Shown one piece after another: positions 45,174 to 53,639 of a stretch of DNA of 64,000 nucleotides. The notes beneath the pieces are model-generated. The model ran no database searches. It saw nothing but the letters and a program-made list of their open reading frames with translations, and was not told the origin of the DNA. The stretch spans positions 1-64,000 of the forward strand of contig LARD01000003.1 of NCBI GenBank assembly GCA_000980375.1, read 5' to 3'. Positions within the stretch are counted from its first letter, which is position 1; every line of letters starts with the position of its first letter. The translations under genes were made by a program, and so were the position numbers. Origin of the DNA: Clostridium sp. K4410.MGS-306. Its GTDB lineage: Bacteria > Cyanobacteriota > Vampirovibrionia > Gastranaerophilales > Gastranaerophilaceae.

Positions 45174-45878
45174 CTATCCGTTTTTTGCGATTTTATCTTT
45201 TCTGTTAACAAATCTTTTTGTTATGAGCTGGGGCCTTGTAATTGCGGAACCTATAACTACAGCGTGGGCACCGAGCTCAAAAGCCTTGTCTACCTGTTGA
45301 GGAGTCCATATTCTGCCTTCAAGTATGACAGGGCAATCAACTGATTGTACGAGCCCTTTTAACAATTCAAAATCAGGTTCTTCAGAAGTTTCCGGCGATT
45401 CTACCGTATACCCGGACAACGTAGTAGAAACAATGTCAGCTCCCAGCAGCCTTGCATTTATACCTTCTTGCAGAGTAGCAATATCAGCCATTGCAATTTT
45501 TTTGTTTATTTTTATAAATTTGATTATCTGTTTCAGGTTATTTTCGCCTCTGGGTCTGGATGTTCCATCAAATGCCACAATATCAGCACCTGCCAGTATC
45601 AAATCTTTGGCATCTTTTATTGTCGGGGTAATGTAAACTATTTCCCTCCAATTTGGCGGTATGACTTCCGGTTTTGTTATACCTATTACGGGTATTTTAA
45701 ACAATTTTTTTGCATTAATTACGTCCCTTGTTCCAGCTACACGAAGCGCAGCTGCACCGCCTTTTACAACCGATTGCATCATCGCTGTCATACAATCTTC
45801 TTTGTACAAAGGTTCAGATGGCATTGCCTGAACAGAGACTATTACTTTGTTTTTTATTTGAGCAACTATATTATCCAT
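45174..45878 (-). CDS. nanE: N-acetylmannosamine-6-phosphate 2-epimerase (NanE-like)
   Basis: 234 residues from the ATG at 45878 (MDNIVAQIKNKVIVSVQAMP); an upstream TTG at 45914 would give 246. NanE converts ManNAc-6-P to GlcNAc-6-P. Matching features are IVSVQAMPSEPLY, GGAAALRVAG, PVIGITKPEV, ADIVAFDGTSRPRG, MADIATLQEGINARLLGADIVSTTLSGYT and HAVVIGSAITRPQLIT. A strong promoter ends only 7 bases before the ATG, so the mRNA may be leaderless. It is coupled to the ROK kinase gene. The sialidase, lyase and transporter are not in the window. Confidence 0.92.
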   Translation of the reverse strand: MDNIVAQIKNKVIVSVQAMPSEPLYKEDCMTAMMQSVVKGGAAALRVAGTRDVINAKKLFKIPVIGITKPEVIPPNWREIVYITPTIKDAKDLILAGADIVAFDGTSRPRGENNLKQIIKFIKINKKIAMADIATLQEGINARLLGADIVSTTLSGYTVESPETSEEPDFELLKGLVQSVDCPVILEGRIWTPQQVDKAFELGAHAVVIGSAITRPQLITKRFVNRKDKIAKNG

Positions 45879-45885
45879 AAATTTA

Positions 45886-45914
45886 ATTATAATGCTACTT
45901 TTAGGTATGGGCAA
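45886..45914 (-). promoter_or_regulatory. nanE promoter giving a possibly leaderless mRNA
   Basis: On the minus strand TTGCCC (45914-45909), 17 bases, TATAAT (45891-45886), then 7 bases to the ATG. Transcription would start at or within a base or two of the start codon. No ribosome site is visible. Confidence 0.6.
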
Positions 45915-45978
45915 ATTATTTTCAACGATTTATCCTGAATATAATTGTAACTATTTGTTAACTTTAGACTGTTGTGCC

Positions 45979-46006
45979 TAAAGTTTTGACTTTAAATTGC
46001 CGATAA
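45979..46006 (+). promoter_or_regulatory. FliA (sigma-28) promoter, consensus boxes
   Basis: TAAAGTTT at 45979-45986 and GCCGATAA at 45999-46006. Both boxes are perfect; the spacer is 12 rather than 11 bases. It is 40 bases upstream of the small gene at 46046. Confidence 0.8.
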
Positions 46007-46045
46007 GTAAACTGTAAGTCGTAAATGAAAAAGGGAGTATTAATC

Positions 46046-46222
46046 ATGGCAGGTTTTGAAAAATTTAAAAATGCATTAAAAAAAGCAGAAGAAGAAAGAC
46101 ATGAAGAGCTTCAACAAGACATAAGAAAAGTTCGTAATGTTATAGAAAAAGTTCTTTCCATGGCAATGGAAAACACAGCCAATGTAGCAAGAACACGCTA
46201 TAGCGGGCTGGAGATGTTTTAG
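46046..46222 (+). CDS. 58-residue protein under a FliA promoter, function unknown
   Basis: The ATG at 46046 is preferred because AAGGGAG lies 8 bases upstream; an in-frame ATG at 46025 (65 residues) sits before this site. The protein is a highly charged helix: AGFEKFKNALKKAEEERHEELQQ, then DIRKVRNVIEKVLSMAMENTANVARTRYSGLEMF. It has no membrane segment and no match I recognise to FlgM, FlgN, FliS, FliT or CheW. FliA control places it with late flagellar or chemotaxis genes: an export chaperone, a filament-related adaptor or a motility regulator are candidates. It is convergent with the SpeB-like gene (2-base gap). Confidence 0.75.
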   Translation: MAGFEKFKNALKKAEEERHEELQQDIRKVRNVIEKVLSMAMENTANVARTRYSGLEMF

Positions 46223-46224
46223 GA

Positions 46225-47073
46225 TTATAAAATCATTAAAACATCGCGTACAATTTTTGTAACAACCGCAGTAGATACCTCGCTCTTGTCATAATCAGGG
46301 GCGAGTTCTACTATATCAGCACCAACAATATCAAAATCTTTAAGATATTTTATCCACTCAGCAAGCTCTCTGTACATCAAGCCGTCAGGTTCCGGAGTAC
46401 CTGTGCCCGGCATAAATGCAGGATCCAGCACATCCACATCAATTGTTAAAAAGATTTTTTTGTGTTTTATCTGCTCTAAATCAGCAGAGTTTTTAACAAG
46501 TGTGTTGTACTTCTTCATTAAATCAAATTCTTCTTGCAAACCGGAACGAATACCAATCTGTTTTATATTTTCAAAGCCTATTGTCTCACCGATTCGTCTC
46601 ATAACAGATGCGTGAGAAAGCTTTTCACCCAGATAATCTTCTCTCAAATCTGTATGTGCATCAAAATGAATAACCGCTAAATCAGGATACTTTTGATAAC
46701 AAGCTTTTAATGCAGGATAAGTAACAAGATGTTCTCCGCCTATGCCAAGGTATTTTTTACCATCTTGAAAAACAATTCTTGCATTTTTTTCAATAACATC
46801 AAGCGTTTTTTCTGTGTTACCCAAAGGAAACTCGAGTTCACCCGCATCATAGAAATTGACATCATCAAGATGTTTGTCATACACAGGAGAATAGTCCTCT
46901 AACCCCCAGCTTGCAATGCGCAGTCTTTCCGGTGCAAAACGGCTGCCCGGTCTGTAAGAACAGGTTCCGTCAAAAGGAAGGCCTATCATTACAATATCTG
47001 CATTATCATAACTGTCAACAGAGCCTATCCAGTTACGGCTCAAAAATGGTCCTAGAGTTTCACTTGCCGGCAT
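46225..47073 (-). CDS. Agmatinase/arginase-family ureohydrolase (SpeB-like)
   Basis: 282 residues. All manganese-ligand motifs are present: GIGGEHLVTYPAL (histidine), IHFDAHTDLRED (DAHxD) and FLTIDVDVLDPAFMPGTGTPEPDGL (DxDxxDP). The length fits SpeB, which turns agmatine into putrescine plus urea; guanidinobutyrase or other guanidino substrates remain possible. The gene lies 24 bases downstream of the pilO-like gene on the same strand. No arginine decarboxylase is in the window. Confidence 0.92.
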   Translation of the reverse strand: MPASETLGPFLSRNWIGSVDSYDNADIVMIGLPFDGTCSYRPGSRFAPERLRIASWGLEDYSPVYDKHLDDVNFYDAGELEFPLGNTEKTLDVIEKNARIVFQDGKKYLGIGGEHLVTYPALKACYQKYPDLAVIHFDAHTDLREDYLGEKLSHASVMRRIGETIGFENIKQIGIRSGLQEEFDLMKKYNTLVKNSADLEQIKHKKIFLTIDVDVLDPAFMPGTGTPEPDGLMYRELAEWIKYLKDFDIVGADIVELAPDYDKSEVSTAVVTKIVRDVLMIL

Positions 47074-47097
47074 TAATTAATCCCTTATTTTAATTGT

Positions 47098-47748
47098 CTA
47101 TGAGCCAACGTTTACGCCTGTACCTTCGATTTTTTCATCGCCCTGGTCAAGCTGTGATGCAGCTGCGGCTGCTGCTTTTTGTTGTTCGTTCTTAGCAGAA
47201 TATAAAATTACTGTAACATCGGCAATTAATATTCTTTTGTTGTCTGCATAAGGGACAATACTGATTTTATCAAGGTTAATCAAGTATGGATAGTTGTAAA
47301 TGTCCTGAAAATATGAACGGAATTGCATATAATTTCCGATTAATTGCATTTGCACTGCACAAACATTGTATTCACTGCCAATATTCTTTTGTACAACGTC
47401 GTATGCAGGATTCATATTGTATTCGATTGAGCGTAATTTTAATCCGTTATATTTTGCAGATTGGATAACATCTTCAAACATAACACCGAAAGATGACATC
47501 ATATCTAAAGTAGCTATTTCGCTTTTATAAACAGGTTTTGTTGAAATTTTTTCTTCTTTTTCATAAGCAGCTTTTTTATTTTTTAAGTCTTCAATATCCT
47601 TTTTGATTTTATCAAGCTCAATAGTTTTTGTTTGTACTTCTTGATACGCTTTGATTGCTGCATCAGCTTTGGGAACAATAAAATAAATTCCGACTGCTGC
47701 ACAAAGAACTATTAATACAATATATATAAGTTTTTGATTCTCGTTCAC
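47098..47748 (-). CDS. PilO-like type IV pilus inner-membrane protein
   Basis: 216 residues. It has a short cytoplasmic N-terminus, a membrane helix (LIYIVLIVLCAAVGIYFIV, about 6-24), a coiled coil (about 35-70, TKTIELDKIKKDIEDLKNKKAAY) and a periplasmic ferredoxin-like domain (about 75-185). This is the PilO layout. Its position 39 bases after a PilM-PilN protein supports the call, since PilM-N-O form the alignment complex of type IV pili. The C-terminus is alanine/glutamine-rich. pilP and pilQ do not follow. Confidence 0.8.
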   Translation of the reverse strand: MNENQKLIYIVLIVLCAAVGIYFIVPKADAAIKAYQEVQTKTIELDKIKKDIEDLKNKKAAYEKEEKISTKPVYKSEIATLDMMSSFGVMFEDVIQSAKYNGLKLRSIEYNMNPAYDVVQKNIGSEYNVCAVQMQLIGNYMQFRSYFQDIYNYPYLINLDKISIVPYADNKRILIADVTVILYSAKNEQQKAAAAAASQLDQGDEKIEGTGVNVGS

Positions 47749-47787
47749 TTTTACAATGCCCTTTCGTGTATAGGTTTAAATTTTATT

Positions 47788-49473
47788 TTATGCTCCCGGT
47801 AAATCAGGGATATCAGGCAAATCTCCTGAACCTACTTTTCCGGGATTAGATGTTGAGGAAGGTTTTTTCTTACCTTTTTTATCTTTTGCGGAAGAGTCTT
47901 CCTCTGTGTTCGGGTCTTTGATTTTTACAGAACTAAATTTATTATTAGTCAGCTCAAATGTATAAGAAGCATTCGGATTTTTTTCAATATCAATCAAGCC
48001 TTCCTGATCATCAACACTGAGTTTTGAGAGGAATAAGTCTGATTTTGGCACCTGTGCTTTGAGGTTTCTAAAGAATAAATATACCTCATCAACAGATGTT
48101 GTTTCACCTTTTATACCATAAGCTCCGTTTGAGTCGCCGTAAAATACCGTTAACCAAACTTTTGCTGGAATATCTGCACCAATTGAGTTGTAATAAAGAA
48201 TTTTATCAACCATACTCTGGTCAATTTCTTTGGCTGCAGAATAAATATCGATTTTGTTGCCTTTGCTTTGAAGGTCAGTCAGCTCTTTTTGCAAAGTGGT
48301 TGTCTCATTTGATAAAGAAGAGCTTTTTTCTTCAAGCTGTGACGCATAATTGCCGACAATTGTAGAACATAAGAAGCCTACTAAAATAAATAAACCGCCT
48401 ATTATAAGACTGTATATTGTCAGCTGTTCTTTTGTAAGATCAAAACCCATTACCCTGATTGTGTCAGGAGCTTGGTAATCAGCTGTCACAAGGAAGTTGA
48501 GTTTTAATCTGTAATCTTTAAATCTATATATAGCAGCACCGATTGCTTCCGGTGTAATAGCCTTAATGTAGTGAGGCAGAACGTTTAAATCAACGTCCAT
48601 AATTTGAGATTTTGCATACTGGTTGCACTCTAGAAAAATGACATCTCCTGGCTGTTTCAGCTGCATTGCAAGGATTTCTGCGCTTACATCATTAGATTCA
48701 CTGATAATAAGCAGCTTGTCTGTAGGATATTTTTCAAGTACAGCAGAAGCTGCCTGAGAAATAGCAACGTAAACTTCATCATTGTTAAATGAACGTATCG
48801 CCAATGGCTCTTCAAAATATTCAATTACGCTGTATCCCAGCAATGAAAATACTGCGTAGCTGTTTTGTGAAACCAAAAGTATGTTCCAAGAGCCGGAAGA
48901 AGCTGCAAAATCTTTTGTAATTTCAGTATACTCAAGAGTCTTCATTAATGAAGAATATGTGTTTTCAATTGCAATAAGAGTTGCGCCCAAATCAGTAAAG
49001 ATTTGTTTTATTACATCTACAACACCTTCTTGCATTGCAGAGTAAAGAATGTATCTTTTTTCTGTTGAGTTGTTTTCTTTTACTTCAACCCAGCTTACAA
49101 CAGGTACATTTTTCTTAAACAAATAGTTCTGTTCAATTTCTGAAGTCAGCGCTGTAGTAACGCCTTCATCGTCAAGAACTGTAGGCAAAAATGAGTGGCC
49201 AAAACATACGCTTGGCATATTAACAACCACATTTGCATTTTGCGGTGCAATCTTAATTTCGTTAAACAGGTCACTCAATGCCTGTTTAAATTCGCCGTAA
49301 TCTTCAATTTCTCTTGTTGAAGAGTTGTAACTCAAATCTCTGCGTGCATATTTCATAATTTTATGCGTTGCAGGGTCTACCATAATCATTTCTACGCCGA
49401 CGTTAGGAGAGACCGAAACCCCTATATTAACCTTTGTGTCTGGCTTTAATTTTGCTAAAAAATTTTCCATCAA
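47788..49473 (-). CDS. PilM-PilN fusion protein of a type IV pilus-like system
   Basis: 561 residues. Residues 1-320 resemble the actin-like PilM (TKVNIGVSVSPNVGVEMIMV, VVVNMPSVCFGHSF, SYSSLMKTLEYTEI-like NTYSSLMKTLEYTEI). Then come PilN features: the linker FDLTKEQLTIYSLIIGGLFILVGF with a membrane helix (about 345-365), a coiled coil (about 372-400) and a periplasmic domain (about 415-515). The C-terminal tail is lysine-rich and then proline/glycine-rich. PilM and PilN normally are separate proteins in which the N-terminus of PilN binds PilM, so fusion fixes that contact. The pseudopilin gene at 53636 is a likely partner. Confidence 0.78.
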   Translation of the reverse strand: MMENFLAKLKPDTKVNIGVSVSPNVGVEMIMVDPATHKIMKYARRDLSYNSSTREIEDYGEFKQALSDLFNEIKIAPQNANVVVNMPSVCFGHSFLPTVLDDEGVTTALTSEIEQNYLFKKNVPVVSWVEVKENNSTEKRYILYSAMQEGVVDVIKQIFTDLGATLIAIENTYSSLMKTLEYTEITKDFAASSGSWNILLVSQNSYAVFSLLGYSVIEYFEEPLAIRSFNNDEVYVAISQAASAVLEKYPTDKLLIISESNDVSAEILAMQLKQPGDVIFLECNQYAKSQIMDVDLNVLPHYIKAITPEAIGAAIYRFKDYRLKLNFLVTADYQAPDTIRVMGFDLTKEQLTIYSLIIGGLFILVGFLCSTIVGNYASQLEEKSSSLSNETTTLQKELTDLQSKGNKIDIYSAAKEIDQSMVDKILYYNSIGADIPAKVWLTVFYGDSNGAYGIKGETTSVDEVYLFFRNLKAQVPKSDLFLSKLSVDDQEGLIDIEKNPNASYTFELTNNKFSSVKIKDPNTEEDSSAKDKKGKKKPSSTSNPGKVGSGDLPDIPDLPGA

Positions 49474-49587
49474 CTAATTCCAATATAATTCCAAGTTTAT
49501 AACACTGTAATTTAAAACCTATACAATTATATTATAGTATAATTATTATGGCAAGAATATTTACATACCCCAAAAAGGTGAGATTAA

Positions 49588-50358
49588 ATGGAAAATAAAA
49601 ACACAAAAAACCCGTCAGATTACATATACGGAAGAAATGCTCTAACAGAGGCTTTGAGTACTTGCGCTAATCGTATAAACAAAATTTTAATATCCAAAAA
49701 TACAGCAAATGATGTAAAGATAAATGAGATAATAAATCTTGCAAAAGCAAATGGTGTTGTATTTCAGTTTGTGCCCAAAGAAAGGTTTGCAAACTTTGCC
49801 AACATTGCGCACCAGGGTGTTGTCGCATTCGTTTCGCCGGTGGAATATACTGATTTTTATGATTTTTTGGAAACTAAAAAAGATGGATATTCAAAAATAG
49901 TTATATTAGATGGAGTGGAAGATCCGCATAACGTTGGCGCAATCATACGTACAGCAGCTTGTGCGGGTTATGATGCAGTTATTATACCTTCCCGCCGCAA
50001 TGCACAGGTCAATGCTACTGTGGAAAAAACATCGGCCGGAGCTATTAACCACATACCTGTGATTCAGGCTAATAGTCTTTCGAGTGTTATTGATAAGCTA
50101 AAAGATAACGACTATTGGATAATTGCAGCTGACGCACATGGAAAAGATAATTACTTTGACATTGATTATACAGACATGAATTTTGCACTCATTATGGGAG
50201 GAGAAGAGACAGGAGTGTCTAAAAACAATATGAAAAAATCAGATTTTGTTGTTAAAATTCCAATGTTAAGAAATTTTAACTCGCTTAATGTTTCTAATGC
50301 TGCCTGTGCAATTATTTACGAATCGGTCAGACAGTCTGTATCAAAAAATAAAACATAG
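49588..50358 (+). CDS. rlmB: TrmH/RlmB-type 23S rRNA 2'-O-methyltransferase
   Basis: 256 residues. A SpoU substrate-binding N-terminal part (SDYIYGRNALTEALSTCANRINKILI) is followed by the knotted SPOUT domain. Its three motifs are ILDGVEDPHNVGAIIRTAACAGYDAVIIP, FALIMGGEETGVSKNN and VKIPMLRNFNSLNVSNAACAIIYE. RlmB methylates a guanosine in the peptidyl-transferase region (G2251 in E. coli). AAAAAGGTGAG precedes the ATG. It is 34 bases upstream of rpoD. Confidence 0.92.
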   Translation: MENKNTKNPSDYIYGRNALTEALSTCANRINKILISKNTANDVKINEIINLAKANGVVFQFVPKERFANFANIAHQGVVAFVSPVEYTDFYDFLETKKDGYSKIVILDGVEDPHNVGAIIRTAACAGYDAVIIPSRRNAQVNATVEKTSAGAINHIPVIQANSLSSVIDKLKDNDYWIIAADAHGKDNYFDIDYTDMNFALIMGGEETGVSKNNMKKSDFVVKIPMLRNFNSLNVSNAACAIIYESVRQSVSKNKT

Positions 50359-50392
50359 TGTATAATATTTATTACTAATTACAGGAGCATAA

Positions 50393-51394
50393 ATGGCTAA
50401 CAAAACAGAGAAATTTACCAATGAAGATGTTGATATCACAGAAAACGGGGAAGTTTCTATAGATAAAATAACAGAAGAACCTGAAGACGAAGACTTGATT
50501 ATGTCGGTGGAAGAGCCGAAAACCGCAGAAAACGTCTCCAGTGTCAATGCTGATGATTCGGTCAAAATTTACCTGCAGCAAATAGGGAAAATACCTCTTT
50601 TGACAGCTGAACAGGAACTAGAGGTTGCAAAAAAAATAAAAGAGCACAATGACGAACACTCAAAAGAGATTCTTGTTAATGCAAACTTGCGTCTGGTTGT
50701 CAGTATTGCAAAAAAATATATAGGCCGTGGTCTTTCGTTTCTTGATCTTATTCAAGAAGGCAATATGGGCCTTATGAAAGCTGCTGAAAAATTTGATTAT
50801 GCAAAAGGCTATAAATTTTCTACATATGCAACATGGTGGATACAGCAATCTATCACCCGTGCAATCGCTGACAAGTCCAGAATAATACGTCTTCCTGTTC
50901 ATATGATAGAAACATTGAGCAAAATCAAAAAAGTTACAATGGATTTGACAACAGAAACAGGCAAGGTTCCTTCAAAAGAAGAAATTGCTTATCGTGTGGG
51001 AATTCCTGTAAACAAGCTCACAAGCCTTATCAAAGCTGCGCAATCAACTATAAGTATAGAAACTCCTGCTACTGCAAAGGATGAATCATCTAAATTAGGT
51101 GATTTTATTGTTGATGAATCCACAATATCTCCTGATACGAGAGTTTCTCAGGAAAATCTTTTTGAAGATATACAAAAAATGCTCAACCAGCTGAGCCCAA
51201 AAGAGCGGGACGTACTTATTATGCGTTTTGGTTTAAACGATGACGGTAACCGCAAAACTCTTGAGGAAATCGGCTCGCGTTACGGTGTATCAAGAGAGCG
51301 TATTAGACAGATTGAAAACCGTGCAATAAGTAAACTCAAAAAATTGTGCAAAAACAACAATCTCAGCAAAGGTTTAAAAAATTATTTTAATTAA
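50393..51394 (+). CDS. rpoD: Principal sigma factor RpoD/SigA
   Basis: 333 residues. An acidic N-terminus (about 1-50) replaces a long region 1.1. Region 1.2 is [28 protein letters not shown]. Region 2 includes [40 protein letters not shown] and [32 protein letters not shown] (-10 recognition). Region 4 ends with [33 protein letters not shown] (-35 recognition). These indicate the housekeeping sigma factor. AGGAGCAT precedes the ATG. A perfect TATAAT box at 50361-50366 suggests an own promoter besides read-through from rlmB. Confidence 0.95.
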   Translation: MANKTEKFTNEDVDITENGEVSIDKITEEPEDEDLIMSVEEPKTAENVSSVNADDSVKIYLQQIGKIPLLTAEQELEVAKKIKEHNDEHSKEILVNANLRLVVSIAKKYIGRGLSFLDLIQEGNMGLMKAAEKFDYAKGYKFSTYATWWIQQSITRAIADKSRIIRLPVHMIETLSKIKKVTMDLTTETGKVPSKEEIAYRVGIPVNKLTSLIKAAQSTISIETPATAKDESSKLGDFIVDESTISPDTRVSQENLFEDIQKMLNQLSPKERDVLIMRFGLNDDGNRKTLEEIGSRYGVSRERIRQIENRAISKLKKLCKNNNLSKGLKNYFN

Positions 51395-51404
51395 TTAAAA
51401 TAAT

Positions 51405-51478
51405 CGTGCCAGGGGGGATTCGAACCCCCGGCCTGCAGCTTCGGAGACTGCTGCTCTATCCTGCTGAGCTACTGACAC
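51405..51478 (-). tRNA. tRNA-Arg (anticodon CCG)
   Basis: 74 bases on the minus strand. Acceptor GTGTCAG/CTGGCAC, D arm GCTCAGCAGGATAGAGC, anticodon stem GCAGT/GCTGC around CTCCGAA (anticodon CCG), T arm GGGGGTTCGAATCCCCC. CCA is not encoded. It decodes CGG. It lies right after rpoD but on the opposite strand. Confidence 0.94.
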
Positions 51479-51508
51479 ACTATTAATATTCTCACTAACC
51501 TATTGTAC

Positions 51509-51583
51509 GCTCAGCAGGACAAAAAATCTATAATTAGTTGAACTTTAACTTCGTTAAAGATTCAACGGTGAGCTACTGACACA
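51509..51583 (-). repeat. tRNA-Arg 5' fragments and hairpin upstream of the tRNA
   Basis: Fifteen bases covering the 5' end of the tRNA and the base before it (TGAGCTACTGACACA on the plus strand, 51465-51479) are repeated exactly at 51569-51583. An inverted copy of the D-arm segment (GCTCAGCAGGA) is at 51509-51519. Between them lies a hairpin (51538-51565; CTTTAAC/GTTAAAG flanked by TTGAA/TTCAA). All lie upstream of the tRNA in its transcription direction. Confidence 0.7.
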
Positions 51584-51658
51584 TATATACAACGTTGGTA
51601 TACTTTTAAATTATAGCATAATGCATTATAATATAATTTAAAAAAGGATAGACGGTAT

Positions 51659-51991
51659 ATGGAAAATTGTATTTTTTGTAAAATATCTAACAAAGAAATT
51701 CCTTCAAAACTTTTATACGAAGATGAATTCACCGTTGCATTCAATGACCTGAATCCACAGGCACCAAACCATATTCTTGTTATACCAAAAAAACATTTTG
51801 CATCTTTAAATGAGCTTGATGATGAAAAATACATGTCTGCCTTGTTAAATGCTGTAAAAGAAGTCACAAAAAAATTAGGCATAAAAGAATACAGAACAGT
51901 AATAAATACCGGAGAAACTGCCGGTCAGACTGTGTTTCATATACATATTCATATTCTTGCAGGCAGACCTTTATTGTGGCCTCCCGGTTAG
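51659..51991 (+). CDS. HIT-family (HINT-like) nucleotide hydrolase
   Basis: 110 residues. It has the N-terminal zinc-type CIFCKISNKEIPSKLLYEDE, the conserved FNDLNPQAPNHILVIPKKH and the active site HIHIHILAGRPLLWPPG with the His-phi-His-phi-His triad. HINT proteins hydrolyse AMP-lysine or similar phosphoramidates; the cellular substrate is uncertain. The start ATG is preceded by AAAAAGGATAGACGG. The TPR gene follows after 16 bases, probably in one operon. Confidence 0.93.
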   Translation: MENCIFCKISNKEIPSKLLYEDEFTVAFNDLNPQAPNHILVIPKKHFASLNELDDEKYMSALLNAVKEVTKKLGIKEYRTVINTGETAGQTVFHIHIHILAGRPLLWPPG

Positions 51992-52007
51992 TAAATAGGA
52001 ATATTAA

Positions 52008-53639
52008 ATGCTTAATAATTTAATTTTGATAGTATTATTTGTTTGTTTTGTCTCAGGCCTGATATATGTATATTTGAGGCTAAAAGAGGAAACAGGCAAA
52101 ACTAAGAAAAAAGGCGGCGAGGAGTTACAAATTTCGCCCGAAGATATCTATAAACAGGTAGAAGCGCTCATTATAAATGCGGATTTTGCTACCGCACAAA
52201 AGCTTGCAAAAAAATATCTGGCGCAGAACCCGTATCATCACGATTTAAGAAAACTTCTCGTAAAGTCTTATATAGAAACGCAAAAAGAATATGAAGCAAT
52301 ATCAAATCTTCTGGTTCTTGTTCAGTTTTATCCTGATGATTTGAGCTTGTATCTTCAGCTTGCAACACTGTATAAAAATACTCATCAAAATAAAAAAGCA
52401 ATCCATTTTTACAGTTATGTGTTGAGCAAAGATAAGTATGACCTCAACTCAATGAGAAATCTTGCGGAGTTGTACTACAACAACAAACAAAAAGAATCTG
52501 CACTAAAACTATATAAACAGCTTGTTACTTATATAGATGATGAGCAGGAAAAAATGGATTATTACGAAATAATGGGTAATATTTATACAACATATGGAGA
52601 ATATGTTAAAGCAGCCAACCTTTATAAAAAAGTGCTTGAAGCCCAGCCCTCCAATGCGGATGTTATAAAAGAGTTAAGAAAAATATATCTAAAACAAAAA
52701 GATACTGAAAATGTTATTTATCTTTCAAGAAAGTTAATCAATATTGAGCCTGATAATTATGCATACTACGAGGAAATCATTAATCTTTTATTTCATGTAC
52801 ATGCATATCAAGACGCTTTGGACTATGCGCAAAAAGCTCTGGAATTGCCAACAGCAGATGTTTTTGCTGTAAAAAATCAGATAGCAAAGATTTATATTTA
52901 TACAGGTAAAATCAAAGAGAGTATTCAGCTTATTAACGAAACAATTGTGCAAGACCCTACCAATTTGCTTTTGAGCCAGACCCTTGCAATGGCGCATTGT
53001 ATGAACAAAGACTTTGAAATGGCAAAAAAAGTTTGTGACGATGCGTTAGAGGTGGCTGTTCCGTCTGATATTAAAGTCATCCACAACAATTTGTCCACTA
53101 TTCTTGCAGAAGAGGCTGTTTATCTTTTAAATCAGGGCAAAACAAAACAGGCTTTTGACAAGTTTTCAGAGGCAATGCAATACAACAATGAAAACCCTGA
53201 AATATTTTTTAAACTCGCAACTGCAAACCGCAGTATCAAAAACTATTCTGAAGCTATAAGACAATGCAAAAGAGCAATTGAGCTTGCTCCTGAAATAAGT
53301 CTTTATTACGAAACTCTGGCAGATATTTATTACGAAATACAAAACTTTATTGAAGCAAAAAAACTATATAAAGAAGCAGTGTTTATTGACCCTAAAAACT
53401 CAAGAGCACACGCATTTCTGGGCATTTTGCAATCCAAAGATAAAGAACACGAAAATGCAATAAAATCATTGGAAACAGCTGTATCGATTGATCCGGACAA
53501 TGTTGATATCAGATATAATCTTGCACTTGCATACGAAGTTGCAGGCAAAAAAGATGAAGCTAAAAATGAATATGAGAAGGTTCTTGAACTCGAACCTTCT
53601 CATAAAGAAGCTAATAATAATATAAAACTTTTATCTTAG
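52008..53639 (+). CDS. Membrane-anchored tetratricopeptide-repeat protein
   Basis: 543 residues. An N-terminal membrane helix (LILIVLFVCFVSGLIYVYL, about 4-22) is followed by a basic stretch and about a dozen TPR units from about residue 40 to the end. Clear ones read YHHDLRKLLVKSYIETQKEYEAI, AEQLYYNNKQKESALKLYKQ-like repeats, and the C-terminal SLYYETLADIYYEIQNFIEAKKLYKEA. Such proteins act as scaffolds; no partner can be named. A long perfect hairpin sits in its last repeat (53571-53604). The stop overlaps the convergent pseudopilin gene by 4 bases. Confidence 0.88.
   Translation: MLNNLILIVLFVCFVSGLIYVYLRLKEETGKTKKKGGEELQISPEDIYKQVEALIINADFATAQKLAKKYLAQNPYHHDLRKLLVKSYIETQKEYEAISNLLVLVQFYPDDLSLYLQLATLYKNTHQNKKAIHFYSYVLSKDKYDLNSMRNLAELYYNNKQKESALKLYKQLVTYIDDEQEKMDYYEIMGNIYTTYGEYVKAANLYKKVLEAQPSNADVIKELRKIYLKQKDTENVIYLSRKLINIEPDNYAYYEEIINLLFHVHAYQDALDYAQKALELPTADVFAVKNQIAKIYIYTGKIKESIQLINETIVQDPTNLLLSQTLAMAHCMNKDFEMAKKVCDDALEVAVPSDIKVIHNNLSTILAEEAVYLLNQGKTKQAFDKFSEAMQYNNENPEIFFKLATANRSIKNYSEAIRQCKRAIELAPEISLYYETLADIYYEIQNFIEAKKLYKEAVFIDPKNSRAHAFLGILQSKDKEHENAIKSLETAVSIDPDNVDIRYNLALAYEVAGKKDEAKNEYEKVLELEPSHKEANNNIKLLS
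53571..53604. other. Perfect 13-bp inverted repeat inside the TPR coding end
   Basis: TATGAGAAGGTTC, 8-base loop TTGAACTC, GAACCTTCTCATA. No T tract follows. It lies 35 bases before the stop, near the 3' ends of two convergent genes, where it could stabilise mRNA or help termination. Confidence 0.65.
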
